DNA of 64,000 nt from Chryseobacterium sp. 52 (GCF_002754245.1 NZ_PEEX01000001.1:1716001-1780000); one strand, 5' to 3'. Shown: positions 26,726 to 36,972, counted from the first letter of the stretch. The notes: a model not told the origin generated them from the letters alone. A program made the numbers and translations.

Positions 26726-27370
26726 GTGGTAATTTTATACACATTTATAGACGAGCAAAAACACGAATATTTATTGGATAAGTATTCCAAAATTTGTACT
26801 GAAGAATTCAATTCGAAAATTTTAAAGTACAGAAGATGGCAAGATGCTCAACTTTCTTTACTCGGAAGAATACTTTTAAAATATGGTCTCAATCAATATT
26901 TTAGTATAAAAGATTTTGAAATTGATCGCACATCAAATCATAAACCTTTTTTTAAAAATCAGGACGTACATTTTAATATATCTCACGCAGGAAATATCGT
27001 AGTTTGTGGAATTAGTAAATCTGCTATAGGAGTTGATATAGAATACGTAGATTCTAAAATAAATTACAATGATTTTAAATCCCAAATGACTCCAAATGAA
27101 TTTAATAAAATACATCTTTCAGAAGATAAAGTCAGAAGTTTTTTTACTTACTGGACAGAAAAAGAGGCCGTTATTAAAGCTCATGGAAAAGGATTGTTAA
27201 TTCCATTACCATCATTTGAAGTTTTTCAAAGTCAAGCTTTAATTGAAAAGGAAAAACTTTATTTAAAAGAAATTTTTATACATAAAGAATATCAATGTTG
27301 TATAGCTTCCAACAAAGAAATAAAATATCAAAAAATACGAGTAGAACAAATTAATTTAAACCTATTATAA
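26726..27370 (+). CDS. 4'-phosphopantetheinyl transferase, Sfp type
   Basis: A 214-residue enzyme that moves the phosphopantetheine arm from CoA to carrier domains of NRPS and PKS. The Mg-binding motif is GVDIEYVD (about residues 99-106) and the second motif WTEKEAVIKAHGKG (about 143-156); NISHAGN (about 76-82) matches the PxxNxSHxx box. An in-frame stop at 26717 leaves GTG 26726 as the natural start. It lies about 5.7 kb before the exporter and NRPS genes and is the obvious activator of their carrier domains. Codon use is AT-rich like the surrounding island. Confidence 0.9.
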   Translation: MVILYTFIDEQKHEYLLDKYSKICTEEFNSKILKYRRWQDAQLSLLGRILLKYGLNQYFSIKDFEIDRTSNHKPFFKNQDVHFNISHAGNIVVCGISKSAIGVDIEYVDSKINYNDFKSQMTPNEFNKIHLSEDKVRSFFTYWTEKEAVIKAHGKGLLIPLPSFEVFQSQALIEKEKLYLKEIFIHKEYQCCIASNKEIKYQKIRVEQINLNLL

Positions 27371-27476
27371 AATGAAACATCTTGTGGAAATTTTCAATCA
27401 TTAGAAAATGATTTCTGGTGTTCCATCTGATTATAAAAATAAATATAATCAGCAGATGAAAATATTATATTTAAAC

Positions 27477-27680
27477 AACCGGCTGGTATGGAAGTAAAGA
27501 AATTAAAAGGCATTTTGTAGTAGATAAGAATAACTTTTTGCTGGTTATAATGGTAAATGTTGCTAAGACAATAATGGCAAAATTTGATAATGATAGGAGA
27601 GAGCTGTGTATAAACTATGAACTGCTGATGGAATCTTCGGAAAACATGGTCAAGTTATATACAATAAAAATATTTTAAAA
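27477..27680 (+). mobile_element. IS5-family transposase remnant, catalytic-domain part
   Basis: An open stretch without a start reads TTGWYGSKEIKRHFVVDKN and FLLVIMVNVAK, then ELLMESSENMVKLY, matching the KxKRHxVVDxxGFLLAxxVxxA segment of IS5-family DDE transposases. It begins at the point in the protein where the minus-strand remnant at 23228-23532 ends. A 9-bp inverted repeat (27427-27435 with 27444-27452) precedes it. Confidence 0.6.
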
Positions 27681-28144
27681 GAAATTTAAACAGCTTCTTA
27701 CATTCTTGCCTTCTTTCTCTCAATGTGAATTTGTGGATAGAACCAGTTTTGATAAGTGTTCATTAATATATTTTTTTAATTTATATGAAAAAAGTATTAC
27801 ATTTGAGCAAATTTTAAATCACCAAGCCGAGTATAAAACTGGGAGCCTGTAAGAAGTTTCAAAATATGTAGAATTAACAGCGTGTTAATAATATTAATGT
27901 GATATAGATATGAAGGGTTCAGTTTAAAAGTTAGGATCTTTTAAATGGATATGGTTTGAGTTGCTATCATAAAGGGAGAAAACGATTGTTTTGGTACTTT
28001 CACTGAGGAGGCATATCGTTTTTTATTAGAATGAAGGGATTTTAAGACAAATTGCCAATAAGCATCATTGGCGTTTTAGGTAAACAGATCAAAATAGAGA
28101 ATTAAAATTAATAAATTATCGATCTTAAATTATATAAAGACAAT
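27681..28144. other. Intergenic debris before the biosynthetic region
   Basis: No gene seen. It must hold the promoter of the GLPGLI gene, but no clean TAnnTTTG box was found. Confidence 0.4.
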
Positions 28145-28909
28145 ATGAATACTAAAATACTTCTGTTATTAGCCTTAATATTTTCATTTCAGGTGTTTTC
28201 CCAAGAACAAACAATCGAAGCAGATTATGAAACCCATGTTTTCATGGACCCTGATATGATCATCAATAAAATACCATCACAATACCGATCTCAGGTAGAT
28301 GCTTCAATAAGAGAAGAAATAAAAAAAGGTATTTCAATGGATTATAAATTACTGACAGACGGAAAGCAGTCGGAATATCAATTACAGCCAAAAGTCAATA
28401 ATTCTCAGGGCGTGGATGGTATCATTTTAAATCAACTATCATCCCAAGATAAGGGGGCTTTGATTAAAAACTTAGACAGTTTATCTTTTCTAAAAGAAGT
28501 TGATGTTATGGGTGCAAAATATCTGATCAAAGGTAAACTGACCATAACAGATTGGAAAATTTCAAATGAAACACAAATGGTTGGCGGCTATGCTGCAATA
28601 AAAGCAGAGGGAACAGCAAACGATTCTATAAAAGTAACTGCTTGGTTTTGTCCAAAGATTCCAGTAAAAGATGGTCCGGACCGGGCATTTGGCTTGCCAG
28701 GATTAATCTTAAAGGCATCATATACCATCAATAATATTGATTTTACAACAAATGTCGTAAAAATCGCAATCAGGAAACAGAAGTTAAAGCTAAAGAAAAT
28801 ATCCTCTGGAAAAATTGTTACGCAAAGAGAGTTTGATGAAGAAATGAAGAATTTGGAAAAGAAGATGAGTGAGATGCATGATAGTGGCGGCGTAGATAAA
28901 GAGGACTAA
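28145..28909 (+). CDS. GLPGLI family protein
   Basis: A 254-residue secreted or periplasmic protein with a signal peptide (residues 1-20, ending VFSQ). The family signature appears as DGPDRAFGLPGLILKA (about 177-192), preceded by the usual TITDWKI beta segment and VTAWFCPKIPVKDGP. The family is found in Bacteroidota and its function is unknown. It is followed after about 30 bases by a large TonB-receptor-like barrel gene, a pairing that recurs in the phylum. Whether this pair belongs to the biosynthetic cluster is not proven. Confidence 0.88.
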   Translation: MNTKILLLLALIFSFQVFSQEQTIEADYETHVFMDPDMIINKIPSQYRSQVDASIREEIKKGISMDYKLLTDGKQSEYQLQPKVNNSQGVDGIILNQLSSQDKGALIKNLDSLSFLKEVDVMGAKYLIKGKLTITDWKISNETQMVGGYAAIKAEGTANDSIKVTAWFCPKIPVKDGPDRAFGLPGLILKASYTINNIDFTTNVVKIAIRKQKLKLKKISSGKIVTQREFDEEMKNLEKKMSEMHDSGGVDKED

Positions 28910-28939
28910 AGCAAATTATTTATCTTGGATACAAATTAA

Positions 28940-31657
28940 ATGAAGAAATTCATCATAGCCCTCTCTTTTTTATCGATATCACTATTTTCAAATATACTTA
29001 CTGCTCAGGAAATTTGTAAAATTAGTGGCATAGTTGTCGATTCGCTCAATATTGGATTGTATAATGTATCAATAACGGTATATGATACTGATGGAAAAGG
29101 GAATGGCTTCACTTATACAGATAAATCTGGACATTTTAATCTTCAACTTCAATGTAATCAAAAAGGTAATATTCATATAGAAGCCCTAGGTTTTAAATCT
29201 CAGGTTATTCCGGTTGATGCAAAGCAGATGAGTGAGCAGGTAAAATTTGTGCTTTCAGACAGGGAGGGGCAGATTGATGAAGTAATAGTTAAAGCCAGGG
29301 TTCCGATAAAGATGAAAGGTGATACAATTGAATTTGACGCTGTTTCCTTTCAGACAGGTAACGAAGAAAATTTAGAAGATGTATTAAAAAAACTGCCAGG
29401 AATAAAAATAGATAATGGTAAAGTGTATTATGAAGGAAAAGAAATAAAAAACTTTACTGTGGAAGGGAGGGAAATTTTTGGGGGTAATATGAAACTTGTG
29501 AATAAAAATCTTCCTTCAGGCGCAATAAGTAAGGTGCAGATTGATAAAAAATTCAAGAAAAATCCGTTCGCCAATTCCTTGCAGCAAGATGATGACTTTT
29601 CTTTAAACATTGTTTTAAAAGAAGATAAAAAAAGTCTAGTTTTTGGAAATGTTTCTGCAGGTACCAATTTCAAAGAACATTCCGATCTCCAAGGAAAGGC
29701 ATTCTATTTTAATCCAAAAGTAGATGTAACAGTGATCGGCGATTCCAACACATACGGCAAGGAAGTATTTACAAGAGAAGATATGATTGGATTTATGGGA
29801 GGTATTTCAACTTTAAAAAAGGAAGGTGGGCAATATTCCTTAAGAAGTAATCTTCAGCCTTTTAATCTGGGGGATATAAGAGACGCCTCTGCGGCTAGGA
29901 CAAATCTCGGGGCCATTCATATAGGTTATGCACCCAATAACAAGTTGTATGTAAACGGATTTGCTTTATATACAGGGAGTTCATTAGACTATACAACAGT
30001 TGTAGATCGGCTTTTTAGCGATTTCTCATTCCGGCAATATAAGCAAGAGTTACAAAAACAGCATTCAGCGCTGGCTCAGGCAAGAGTTGATTATTTTCCT
30101 ACAGCGAGATCGGAAATGAGATATAAGGCTATATTTAATATCATAGATAATAAGATTGAACAATCTATAGATAATTCATCATTTTCAAATTCCGCCATCA
30201 CAAATCTGGGACTCCAAATAGCCAATACCAACCGAAATTTCATTAACTTTTCACACAATTTGTCCTATCTGAAAAAGATAGGCAAAAGCGATAATTTTGG
30301 TATTTACATCACTCATAATTATCAAAAAGACACACCAAAATATGCTATAGAATCGTCGAACCCGATTTTTAACGATGCATTCAATAACCAAAATGAAGAA
30401 AACGGAATGTATAAAATCAGGCAGGACCAGGCAACTAGTATCAATACTGTACAGGTGTATTCTGAATACAATAATTTAATTACCAATACATTTAATCTAA
30501 AAGTTAAGCTTGGAGCCAATTTTAGTGCTCAGGATTTTACCAATAACATCTATTCGAACGGCAACCTGCTTCTAGAAAACCAGCAAAAAGCAGACGCCAA
30601 ACTTTCCTATAAAGAATACTATGCCAACCTGAATTTAACAAAATCCTTTGCAAATTTAAAATTCGACTTGGGCGGAAGCTTGAGTAGATTTGACGAAACC
30701 AATATTATCGTCAACCAACAGAACTCCAAACTGGAAAAGGTAGCCTTTTTGCCTCATTTGACTTTGAAGTATGAGTGGAATATCGCTAAAACACTGACTT
30801 TTGATTATAAGAAAACCTTTTCTTACCCGGAAATCAAGGAATTGTCAAACGCCTATCAGATGCGGGATACTTATTTGCTTTTCGTTGGAAATCCATACCT
30901 GAACAGAGAGTTAAATCACAATTTGAAATTGGCTTACAGGTATTCGAAATACACTTCTTTTTTTAATTTTTATTCCGAATTTTCTTTTAATGTAACAAAG
31001 AATAGTATCCAAACCATATCTTTGTTTAATGTAGACTCTCAAGTGGATTCTAATGTGAACACCCATAAGAATGCTTATTCGTACTTGTTGAAGTTTAATA
31101 TGGATAAAAGGATCAATAAATATTGGACCATTAAACTGGAATGCAATTTTTCAATAAATGAATTTTATACACAAACAAATTCACTCGAAAGCAATTCTAC
31201 GACACTCTATTTAAATAAGAATAATATTGCAGGGAACAATTTGGTTGGGATCAATACTTTTAAAATAAAAAAGCGACTTGAGGTTGGATTAGGATTAGGC
31301 TACACGAACAACGAATATAAGGTTAGCAATGAAGCTATGCAGCTATTCCTTAAAAATAATTTTGAAACTTGGAGCTATTTTGTCGATGCTTCTTTCATTG
31401 TCACAGAAAAGTTCCTATTCAAGGCACATTACAGTTATGACAAACAGACAAATAACAAGAAATATTTAAATGAATACAATGACTTGAGCTTTTCGATCAG
31501 GTATAAACTATTTAGGCAAACCTATTTGGAATTGGTCGCTGCCAACTTAATGGATAATAAGCTTGTAAGTAATACCTTCGATTCGAATTATTCACAAATT
31601 ATTGTCAAAAACAGGTTGGGTGCGTATGGTCTACTGGGAATAAAATACAAATTTTAA
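28940..31657 (+). CDS. TonB-receptor-like outer membrane beta-barrel protein
   Basis: A 905-residue outer membrane protein. A signal peptide (to about residue 22, LTAQE) is followed by a carboxypeptidase-regulatory-like domain (about 25-110, ISGIVVDSLNIGLYNV, GHFNLQLQC), a plug-like region (about 115-230, DEVIVKARVPIKMKGDTIEFD, LEDVLKKLPGI) and a long C-terminal barrel ending KNRLGAYGLLGIKYKF. This matches the outer membrane beta-barrel (OMP_b-brl_3) branch of TonB-dependent receptors. It sits next to the GLPGLI gene and about 800 bases before the exporter gene. It could move the cluster product across the outer membrane, but that is a guess. Confidence 0.88.
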   Translation: MKKFIIALSFLSISLFSNILTAQEICKISGIVVDSLNIGLYNVSITVYDTDGKGNGFTYTDKSGHFNLQLQCNQKGNIHIEALGFKSQVIPVDAKQMSEQVKFVLSDREGQIDEVIVKARVPIKMKGDTIEFDAVSFQTGNEENLEDVLKKLPGIKIDNGKVYYEGKEIKNFTVEGREIFGGNMKLVNKNLPSGAISKVQIDKKFKKNPFANSLQQDDDFSLNIVLKEDKKSLVFGNVSAGTNFKEHSDLQGKAFYFNPKVDVTVIGDSNTYGKEVFTREDMIGFMGGISTLKKEGGQYSLRSNLQPFNLGDIRDASAARTNLGAIHIGYAPNNKLYVNGFALYTGSSLDYTTVVDRLFSDFSFRQYKQELQKQHSALAQARVDYFPTARSEMRYKAIFNIIDNKIEQSIDNSSFSNSAITNLGLQIANTNRNFINFSHNLSYLKKIGKSDNFGIYITHNYQKDTPKYAIESSNPIFNDAFNNQNEENGMYKIRQDQATSINTVQVYSEYNNLITNTFNLKVKLGANFSAQDFTNNIYSNGNLLLENQQKADAKLSYKEYYANLNLTKSFANLKFDLGGSLSRFDETNIIVNQQNSKLEKVAFLPHLTLKYEWNIAKTLTFDYKKTFSYPEIKELSNAYQMRDTYLLFVGNPYLNRELNHNLKLAYRYSKYTSFFNFYSEFSFNVTKNSIQTISLFNVDSQVDSNVNTHKNAYSYLLKFNMDKRINKYWTIKLECNFSINEFYTQTNSLESNSTTLYLNKNNIAGNNLVGINTFKIKKRLEVGLGLGYTNNEYKVSNEAMQLFLKNNFETWSYFVDASFIVTEKFLFKAHYSYDKQTNNKKYLNEYNDLSFSIRYKLFRQTYLELVAANLMDNKLVSNTFDSNYSQIIVKNRLGAYGLLGIKYKF

Positions 31658-31929
31658 ATGCTGTAAAGCAATTTGTCACAAAAAAACAAGTATATATTTC
31701 AATGAGTTAGGAATGTAAGTAAAAAAAATGAAATTGAAAAAGGCAATTTTAAATAGAACCCAAAATGTTTATGATAAAAATAGTATTGTTAAAATAAAAT
31801 ATATTTTATAAATTAGTTTTATGAAATGTTAAAATATCAATCAAAAGATAAAGGTAAAGCAGGTTTAACAGTATGTATTAATATATATTATAAAAGTATA
31901 AATATAAAAATTAAAGTTGTTTTCTAGAG
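31658..31929. other. AT-rich spacer
   Basis: No gene or recognisable signal seen. Confidence 0.4.
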
Positions 31930-32395
31930 TTGAAAAGAAGTCTGATGTTAAAAGTTTAGAACAGAGGAGATTAGTCTTTGAAATGTATTTGGAAGGAATG
32001 TATTTTAGAGCTATAAGAAGATTGTTTCTTATAAATTTCGAATTAGATGTTCATAGCTATATGCAAAATACAAAATAACAGAAATACTGAGGTGGATTGC
32101 CGTTGATGGATTTGGAAAATGCTTAATAGACTTTATTTGTGAAAAAGAAATAAAAAGACATTCAAAAGGCTATAGGAGAGATTACAGCATAGAGATATTA
32201 ATGATTTTTGTTGTGATTATTAGAAAAGACATCTGGTATTAATCACACCAGAAAACCATTGAGAATCAAAAAAAAACATTTATGTTTGACGGATACAATC
32301 CCAGAATTAGAAATTATTCAGTTAGATTTAAAAGAAAGATAAAATGTTATTCTAAAAAAACAATTTATGTTAGAAAATTCATTGAAGTTACTATT
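31930..32395 (+). mobile_element. IS1-like transposase remnant
   Basis: Scattered frames read QRRLVFEMYLEGMYFRAIRR, then LPLMDLENA, and near the end TFMFDGYNPRIRNYSVRFK and KIKCYSKK, which follow the order of IS1-family transposases (EMYLEGxGFRAIxR ... LLLIDLE ... TFTVEGYNSRIRHYLARFKRKxKCYSK). There are many stops and frameshifts and the N-terminal zinc part is absent. It ends about 60 bases before the exporter gene. Confidence 0.6.
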
Positions 32396-32451
32396 TTAAA
32401 GCTTAATAATCAACTTAGATATTTTAATTTAATAATACCAAAAAAATTTCA

Positions 32452-34149
32452 ATGATCGAACATTCTAATTTTATAAAAGATACTTTTGTCAAAGGATTTA
32501 AGCCCAGTTTGTATATTAAAACAGTTATTCTTAGTATTTTATCAGGGGTCTTAAGTTTTATATACATCACATTTGTCAATTCTATTATGGTAGAGTTAAT
32601 AGAAGGATCTATAAAATTCAAGAAGGAAAGTATGATTCTTTTGGTTTTTACGCTTTTATGCTTTATCTGGACAAGAAAAATGCTGTCTACAATTATTATT
32701 AACTTTTCGCAAGCATTTTTATGGGATATCAGGTTAAGCCTTATACAGCTCACTCTGAAATCTAATTTTGAATATTTTAAATCACATCAAAATAAAGTAT
32801 ATGCGTCGCTGGTAGGAGATGTACCAAGTATTTCCCAGGCTTCTTTAAACATTATACATTTTTCGGGCGCTTTTGTGATGCTTATCGCGTGTTTTGTATA
32901 CATCTGGAATATTTCCCACGTGCTATGCATAATTACAATAGGTGTTGTGATCCTTGGCGCTACGGTATATCAGTTAAGCAGCAGGCTAACCCATAAACAT
33001 TTAATCAATGCTAGGAAGATTGAGGATGATTTTATGCAAAGCTTCAATGCTGTGATGTCAGGTTTTAAAGAGATCTTCATGGATTATAAAAAAGGGGAAG
33101 AGTTGTTTGAAGGACAAATAAAACCAATTTCTAAGGCATCCATATTCTCATCAAAAAAAGCACTCATAGGGTTGTTGAACAATCAAATAATCGGACAAAT
33201 GTTATTTTACAGCCTTATGGGGGTCACATTAACTGTTTTTGTAGGATTGTTTCACCTTGATATTGCTATTGTTTTAAAATATATATTTATCCTTTTATTC
33301 CTTTTGGGTTCGGTAGAAGCTATTATGGCTTTGTTGCCCAGCCTGATACAATCGAAGATTTCATATGATAAAATCAGTGCTTTACAAATAAGCTTGGACA
33401 GTCAGAAAGTACTTGTTGATGAAGTGGAGTTGGCAACTCGGCCCGAAGATTTTAAAGAAATCCAGATCAATGAACTTGAGTATGAGTACAATACGATGAG
33501 CGAATCCAATACAATAATGAAAAGATTTAAAGTCGGTCCTATCAGCCTCAATATTTCTAAAGGTGATGTGCTTTTTATTTACGGAGGGAACGGAAGCGGT
33601 AAAACTACTTTTATATCTACATTCTTGGGACTGTTGAAACCTCAAAAAGGACAAATCTTCTTTAATAACGAACAGATTTCAGAAACAAAAAACAGATCAT
33701 ATAAAATGATGTTTGGGGTAGTCTTTTCCGATTTTTACCTTTTCGACGGGCTTTATAGTATTGACTCTTTTGATTTAGAAAAAGCAAACGATTACCTGAA
33801 GCTGTTTGAAATAGACCATGTTGTCTCATTTCAAGGTAAAAAGTTTTCTACCACAACATTGTCTACGGGACAGCGAAAACGCTTGGCCCTGATAAGCATC
33901 CTGTTGGAAAAAAAGCCTGTAATTGTCTTGGATGAATGGGCGGCTGATCAGGATCCGCAGTTCCGGAATAAATTTTATACTAAAATAATCCCGTTAATCA
34001 TCAGTGAAGGATATACAATCGTAGCAATTACACATGATGATAAATATTACCATTGCGCAAACAAGTTGTATGAAATGCAAGACGGGAATATTAAACCAAT
34101 TCATGAAAATATACATCAACCCCATTATCCTAACTTTCTATGTCAGTAA
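32452..34149 (+). CDS. Cyclic-peptide export ABC transporter (SyrD/PvdE type)
   Basis: A 565-residue half-transporter with an N-terminal six-helix membrane domain (about 20-300) and a C-terminal ATPase. Walker A is GGNGSGKTTF (about 377-386), the signature is LSTGQRKRLAL (about 468), and Walker B with the catalytic acid reads PVIVLDEWAADQD; the H-loop is AITHDD. LDEWAADQDPxFR is diagnostic of the SyrD/PvdE group that exports non-ribosomal (lipo)peptides across the inner membrane. It is the first gene of the long operon with the NRPS/PKS genes and so is its likely dedicated exporter. Confidence 0.93.
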   Translation: MIEHSNFIKDTFVKGFKPSLYIKTVILSILSGVLSFIYITFVNSIMVELIEGSIKFKKESMILLVFTLLCFIWTRKMLSTIIINFSQAFLWDIRLSLIQLTLKSNFEYFKSHQNKVYASLVGDVPSISQASLNIIHFSGAFVMLIACFVYIWNISHVLCIITIGVVILGATVYQLSSRLTHKHLINARKIEDDFMQSFNAVMSGFKEIFMDYKKGEELFEGQIKPISKASIFSSKKALIGLLNNQIIGQMLFYSLMGVTLTVFVGLFHLDIAIVLKYIFILLFLLGSVEAIMALLPSLIQSKISYDKISALQISLDSQKVLVDEVELATRPEDFKEIQINELEYEYNTMSESNTIMKRFKVGPISLNISKGDVLFIYGGNGSGKTTFISTFLGLLKPQKGQIFFNNEQISETKNRSYKMMFGVVFSDFYLFDGLYSIDSFDLEKANDYLKLFEIDHVVSFQGKKFSTTTLSTGQRKRLALISILLEKKPVIVLDEWAADQDPQFRNKFYTKIIPLIISEGYTIVAITHDDKYYHCANKLYEMQDGNIKPIHENIHQPHYPNFLCQ

Positions 34150-34185
34150 GCTATTTATTACAGAAAAACACAAATTTACACTTCA

Positions 34186-36597
34186 ATGAGAAAATTTAAT
34201 TTATATTTTTTTTTCCCATTTGCTGTGTTAATGCTGCTAATCGGTGTATGTTCTACCTCAATGTATAAGTTACCTCCGTTAGGTAAATTTTTAAATCCTG
34301 TCATTGGCATCAATCACAACTTTGAGAATGATGATCCTGAAGCTTTCTATTCTAATAAAGTGATGAAAGGCGTTGACGATAAAGTTGAGATTATTTTTGA
34401 CGAAAGAAAAGTACCTCATATATTTACGAAAAGCGATGCCGATTTATATTATGCTCAGGGTTATGCGACTGCTTCGCTTCGTTTGTGGCAAATGGATTTT
34501 TTGAGCTATGTTTCTGCAGGAAGATTGTCGGAAGTTTTTGGCGAAAGTATGCTTACGCAGGATCGCAAGCAAAGAAGAATGGGTATGCTTTCTGCTGCCA
34601 AAAAATCGCTCAGGCTTATAGAATCTGATCCAGAAACCTTAAAATTCCTGAATGCCTACACCAAAGGAGTCAATGCATTTATTCAGCAGCTTGCTTACAA
34701 GGATTATCCTTTCGAATACAAGTTTTTTGACTATGCTCCAGAACCTTGGACAAATCTGAAATCTGTTTTGATCATGAAGCATATGGGCAATGTTCTGTCA
34801 GGTTATGAAGAAGACATCAGTATGACGAAGCTATATATGGCATTGGGAAGAGAGGATTTCTTAAAATTGTATCCAGATTATAACAATCATATAAAATCAA
34901 TTGAACAGGATCAGGTAGCTGATACTAAAGAACTCAATTATGACCGGGTCCAGGACTATCTTAAAGACGGATTCATGGATGCTGACGGAGTTTTGCCAAA
35001 AAGCAATTATAATCCTAAATTGGGAAGTAACAACTGGGTTGTTTCAGGTAAGAAAACGAAATCGGGTTTTCCGATACTTTGCAATGACGTACATTTAAAT
35101 TTATCGCTGCCATCGCTTTGGATTGATATGCAGCTTGTTTCTGATCACATAAACGTCTATGGCGTCACACTTCCCGGCATTCCATCAATCATTATTGGAT
35201 TTAATAAAGATTTGGCCTGGGGTGTTACTAACGGAGCTGTTGATGTTAAAGATTGGTACAAATTAAAAATTTCCAACAATTATAAAAAATATGAGTTTGA
35301 TGGCAAAATGGTTGATTTTAAATATGAAGTAGAAGAAATTAAGATCAAAGGAAAAGAATCATTTCACGATACAGTCCGGTATACCATTCATGGTCCGGTA
35401 GTAACTGACAATCAATTTAAAGATGCTCCGGAACTCGCTAATTACGCCTTAAAATGGGGACTTCTTTCTCCGTCAAATGAATTGAAAAGCTTTATGCTAC
35501 TCAACAAGGCAAAGAATAAACAGGATTTTCTGGCAGCAATAAAAAACTTCACCTGTCCGGTGCAGAATTTTATTTTCTCAACCAAAACAGGCGATATCGG
35601 GATTATTCATCAAGGAAAGATTGCTAAAAAATGGGTAGGACAGGGAAGGTTCGTGTTGGACGGAACCCGAAAAGATCATTTATATTCCAGCTATATCGCG
35701 CAGGACAGCTTGCCACAGTTATACAATCCGAAATCAAATGTTATTTTTTCTGCAAATCAGCATCCGACCAAAAAAATGAAGTATTCCTATACCAACGGAT
35801 ATTATTCAGAAGTCAGGGCAAACAGGATAAGTAAACTGCTGGAATCAGGAGATCAATTTGATATAGCCAAAATGAAAGCCATGCAACTTGATAATGTTAA
35901 TGCTTTTGCCGCTGAAGCACTCTCTGCTTTAGCTCCCATAATCAGAAATAAAGTTGATAAAACCCCTTACGCAAAAGAATTTGAAGCTTTTGTGAAATGG
36001 GACGGAAATTATAACGCAAGTAGTACAGAAGCCGAATTATTTGAATTGTTCTGGAAAAATGTAAAGGAAAATACCTGGGATGAACTCAAAAGATATCCTT
36101 TTTACTTAAACCCGCCGGACAATTATGTGTTGCTGGATATGATCTTGAATGATCCTGGTAATAAATATTTCGACAAGCAGGGCACGGCCGCTGTTGAAAC
36201 GGCTTCGGATATTGTTTATTATTCTTTTATTAATGCCATAGCATCTAGGAAAGCGGGCGACAAATTAAAGCCATGGTCGATGTTTAATACTATTAACATT
36301 ATGCACCCAACAGACATCCGGTCATTAGGAAGGTATGACATTCCAATGCCGGGACACTCTGATGCAATCAATGCTTTATCTAAAAACTGGGGCGCTTCCT
36401 GGAGAATGATCGTTGAATTTGGTGAAGACGGACCTCATTCCTACGGCATTTATCCGGGAGGACAATCAGGGAATATAGGTAGTACATATTACGATAATTA
36501 TGTAAATACCTGGATTAAAGGCGGATATTATAAGCTGAATTTCTATTTGTCAAAAAAAGAAGCAAAAAAAATATTAAGACTATCAGGCAATGAATAA
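34186..36597 (+). CDS. Penicillin acylase family Ntn hydrolase
   Basis: An 803-residue periplasmic pro-enzyme of the PvdQ/penicillin-acylase family. The N-terminus has a membrane or signal segment (residues 6-26). Self-cleavage should occur at Gly-Ser in LGSNNWVVSG, exposing Ser at about 281 as nucleophile, giving a chain of about 280 and a chain of about 523 residues. Further family words are NDVHLNLSLPSLW, GITLPG-like GVTLPGIPSIIIGFN and the C-terminal PGGQSGN box. In pyoverdine synthesis PvdQ removes the fatty acid of the precursor after export; the exporter just upstream and a possible starter condensation domain suggest the same logic here. It overlaps the next gene by eight bases. Confidence 0.9.
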   Translation: MRKFNLYFFFPFAVLMLLIGVCSTSMYKLPPLGKFLNPVIGINHNFENDDPEAFYSNKVMKGVDDKVEIIFDERKVPHIFTKSDADLYYAQGYATASLRLWQMDFLSYVSAGRLSEVFGESMLTQDRKQRRMGMLSAAKKSLRLIESDPETLKFLNAYTKGVNAFIQQLAYKDYPFEYKFFDYAPEPWTNLKSVLIMKHMGNVLSGYEEDISMTKLYMALGREDFLKLYPDYNNHIKSIEQDQVADTKELNYDRVQDYLKDGFMDADGVLPKSNYNPKLGSNNWVVSGKKTKSGFPILCNDVHLNLSLPSLWIDMQLVSDHINVYGVTLPGIPSIIIGFNKDLAWGVTNGAVDVKDWYKLKISNNYKKYEFDGKMVDFKYEVEEIKIKGKESFHDTVRYTIHGPVVTDNQFKDAPELANYALKWGLLSPSNELKSFMLLNKAKNKQDFLAAIKNFTCPVQNFIFSTKTGDIGIIHQGKIAKKWVGQGRFVLDGTRKDHLYSSYIAQDSLPQLYNPKSNVIFSANQHPTKKMKYSYTNGYYSEVRANRISKLLESGDQFDIAKMKAMQLDNVNAFAAEALSALAPIIRNKVDKTPYAKEFEAFVKWDGNYNASSTEAELFELFWKNVKENTWDELKRYPFYLNPPDNYVLLDMILNDPGNKYFDKQGTAAVETASDIVYYSFINAIASRKAGDKLKPWSMFNTINIMHPTDIRSLGRYDIPMPGHSDAINALSKNWGASWRMIVEFGEDGPHSYGIYPGGQSGNIGSTYYDNYVNTWIKGGYYKLNFYLSKKEAKKILRLSGNE

Positions 36598-36964
36598 AAT
36601 AATAAGAACCTTACTTTTGATTTTCGCAGGAGCCACAATAATAATGGTGATTTCATTATTTACAATGCTTCCATGGTGGAGTTTCGTTGTACCCTGCATT
36701 ATTTTGGGGATTGTACTTCCTTTTCAGAAGTTTGGGCTATCGCCGTTTATGATTGGATTTCTGGCAGGATTTCTCGCCTGGAGTCTAGCACATGTCTATT
36801 ATGATGTTAGCCTTGACTCGAAAATAATGGACAAGCTTGCTTTAATAATCGATTATCCCAAATGGTGCATTTTTGCCTTCTCAGGATTAATTGGGGGAGT
36901 ACTATCCGGACTCGCATTGCTTACAGGACAAAAAATGTTTGTTAATGATTTCTCTAAACTTTAA
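36590..36964 (+). CDS. Small integral membrane protein
   Basis: A 124-residue protein with about four hydrophobic helices (roughly residues 5-25, 27-44, 47-68 and 85-112). No family recognised. It starts within the acylase stop region (8-base overlap) and ends nine bases before the M61 peptidase gene, so it is translationally coupled to the acylase and may help it or the exporter. Confidence 0.7.
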   Translation: MNKIIRTLLLIFAGATIIMVISLFTMLPWWSFVVPCIILGIVLPFQKFGLSPFMIGFLAGFLAWSLAHVYYDVSLDSKIMDKLALIIDYPKWCIFAFSGLIGGVLSGLALLTGQKMFVNDFSKL

Positions 36965-36972
36965 AATTATAT

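Noticed and set aside
21790..28140. An attachment-site direct repeat of the tRNA-Asp 3' end closing the island
   Set aside because: I saw no second copy of the tRNA 3' end in the window; the island border, if any, is outside or eroded.
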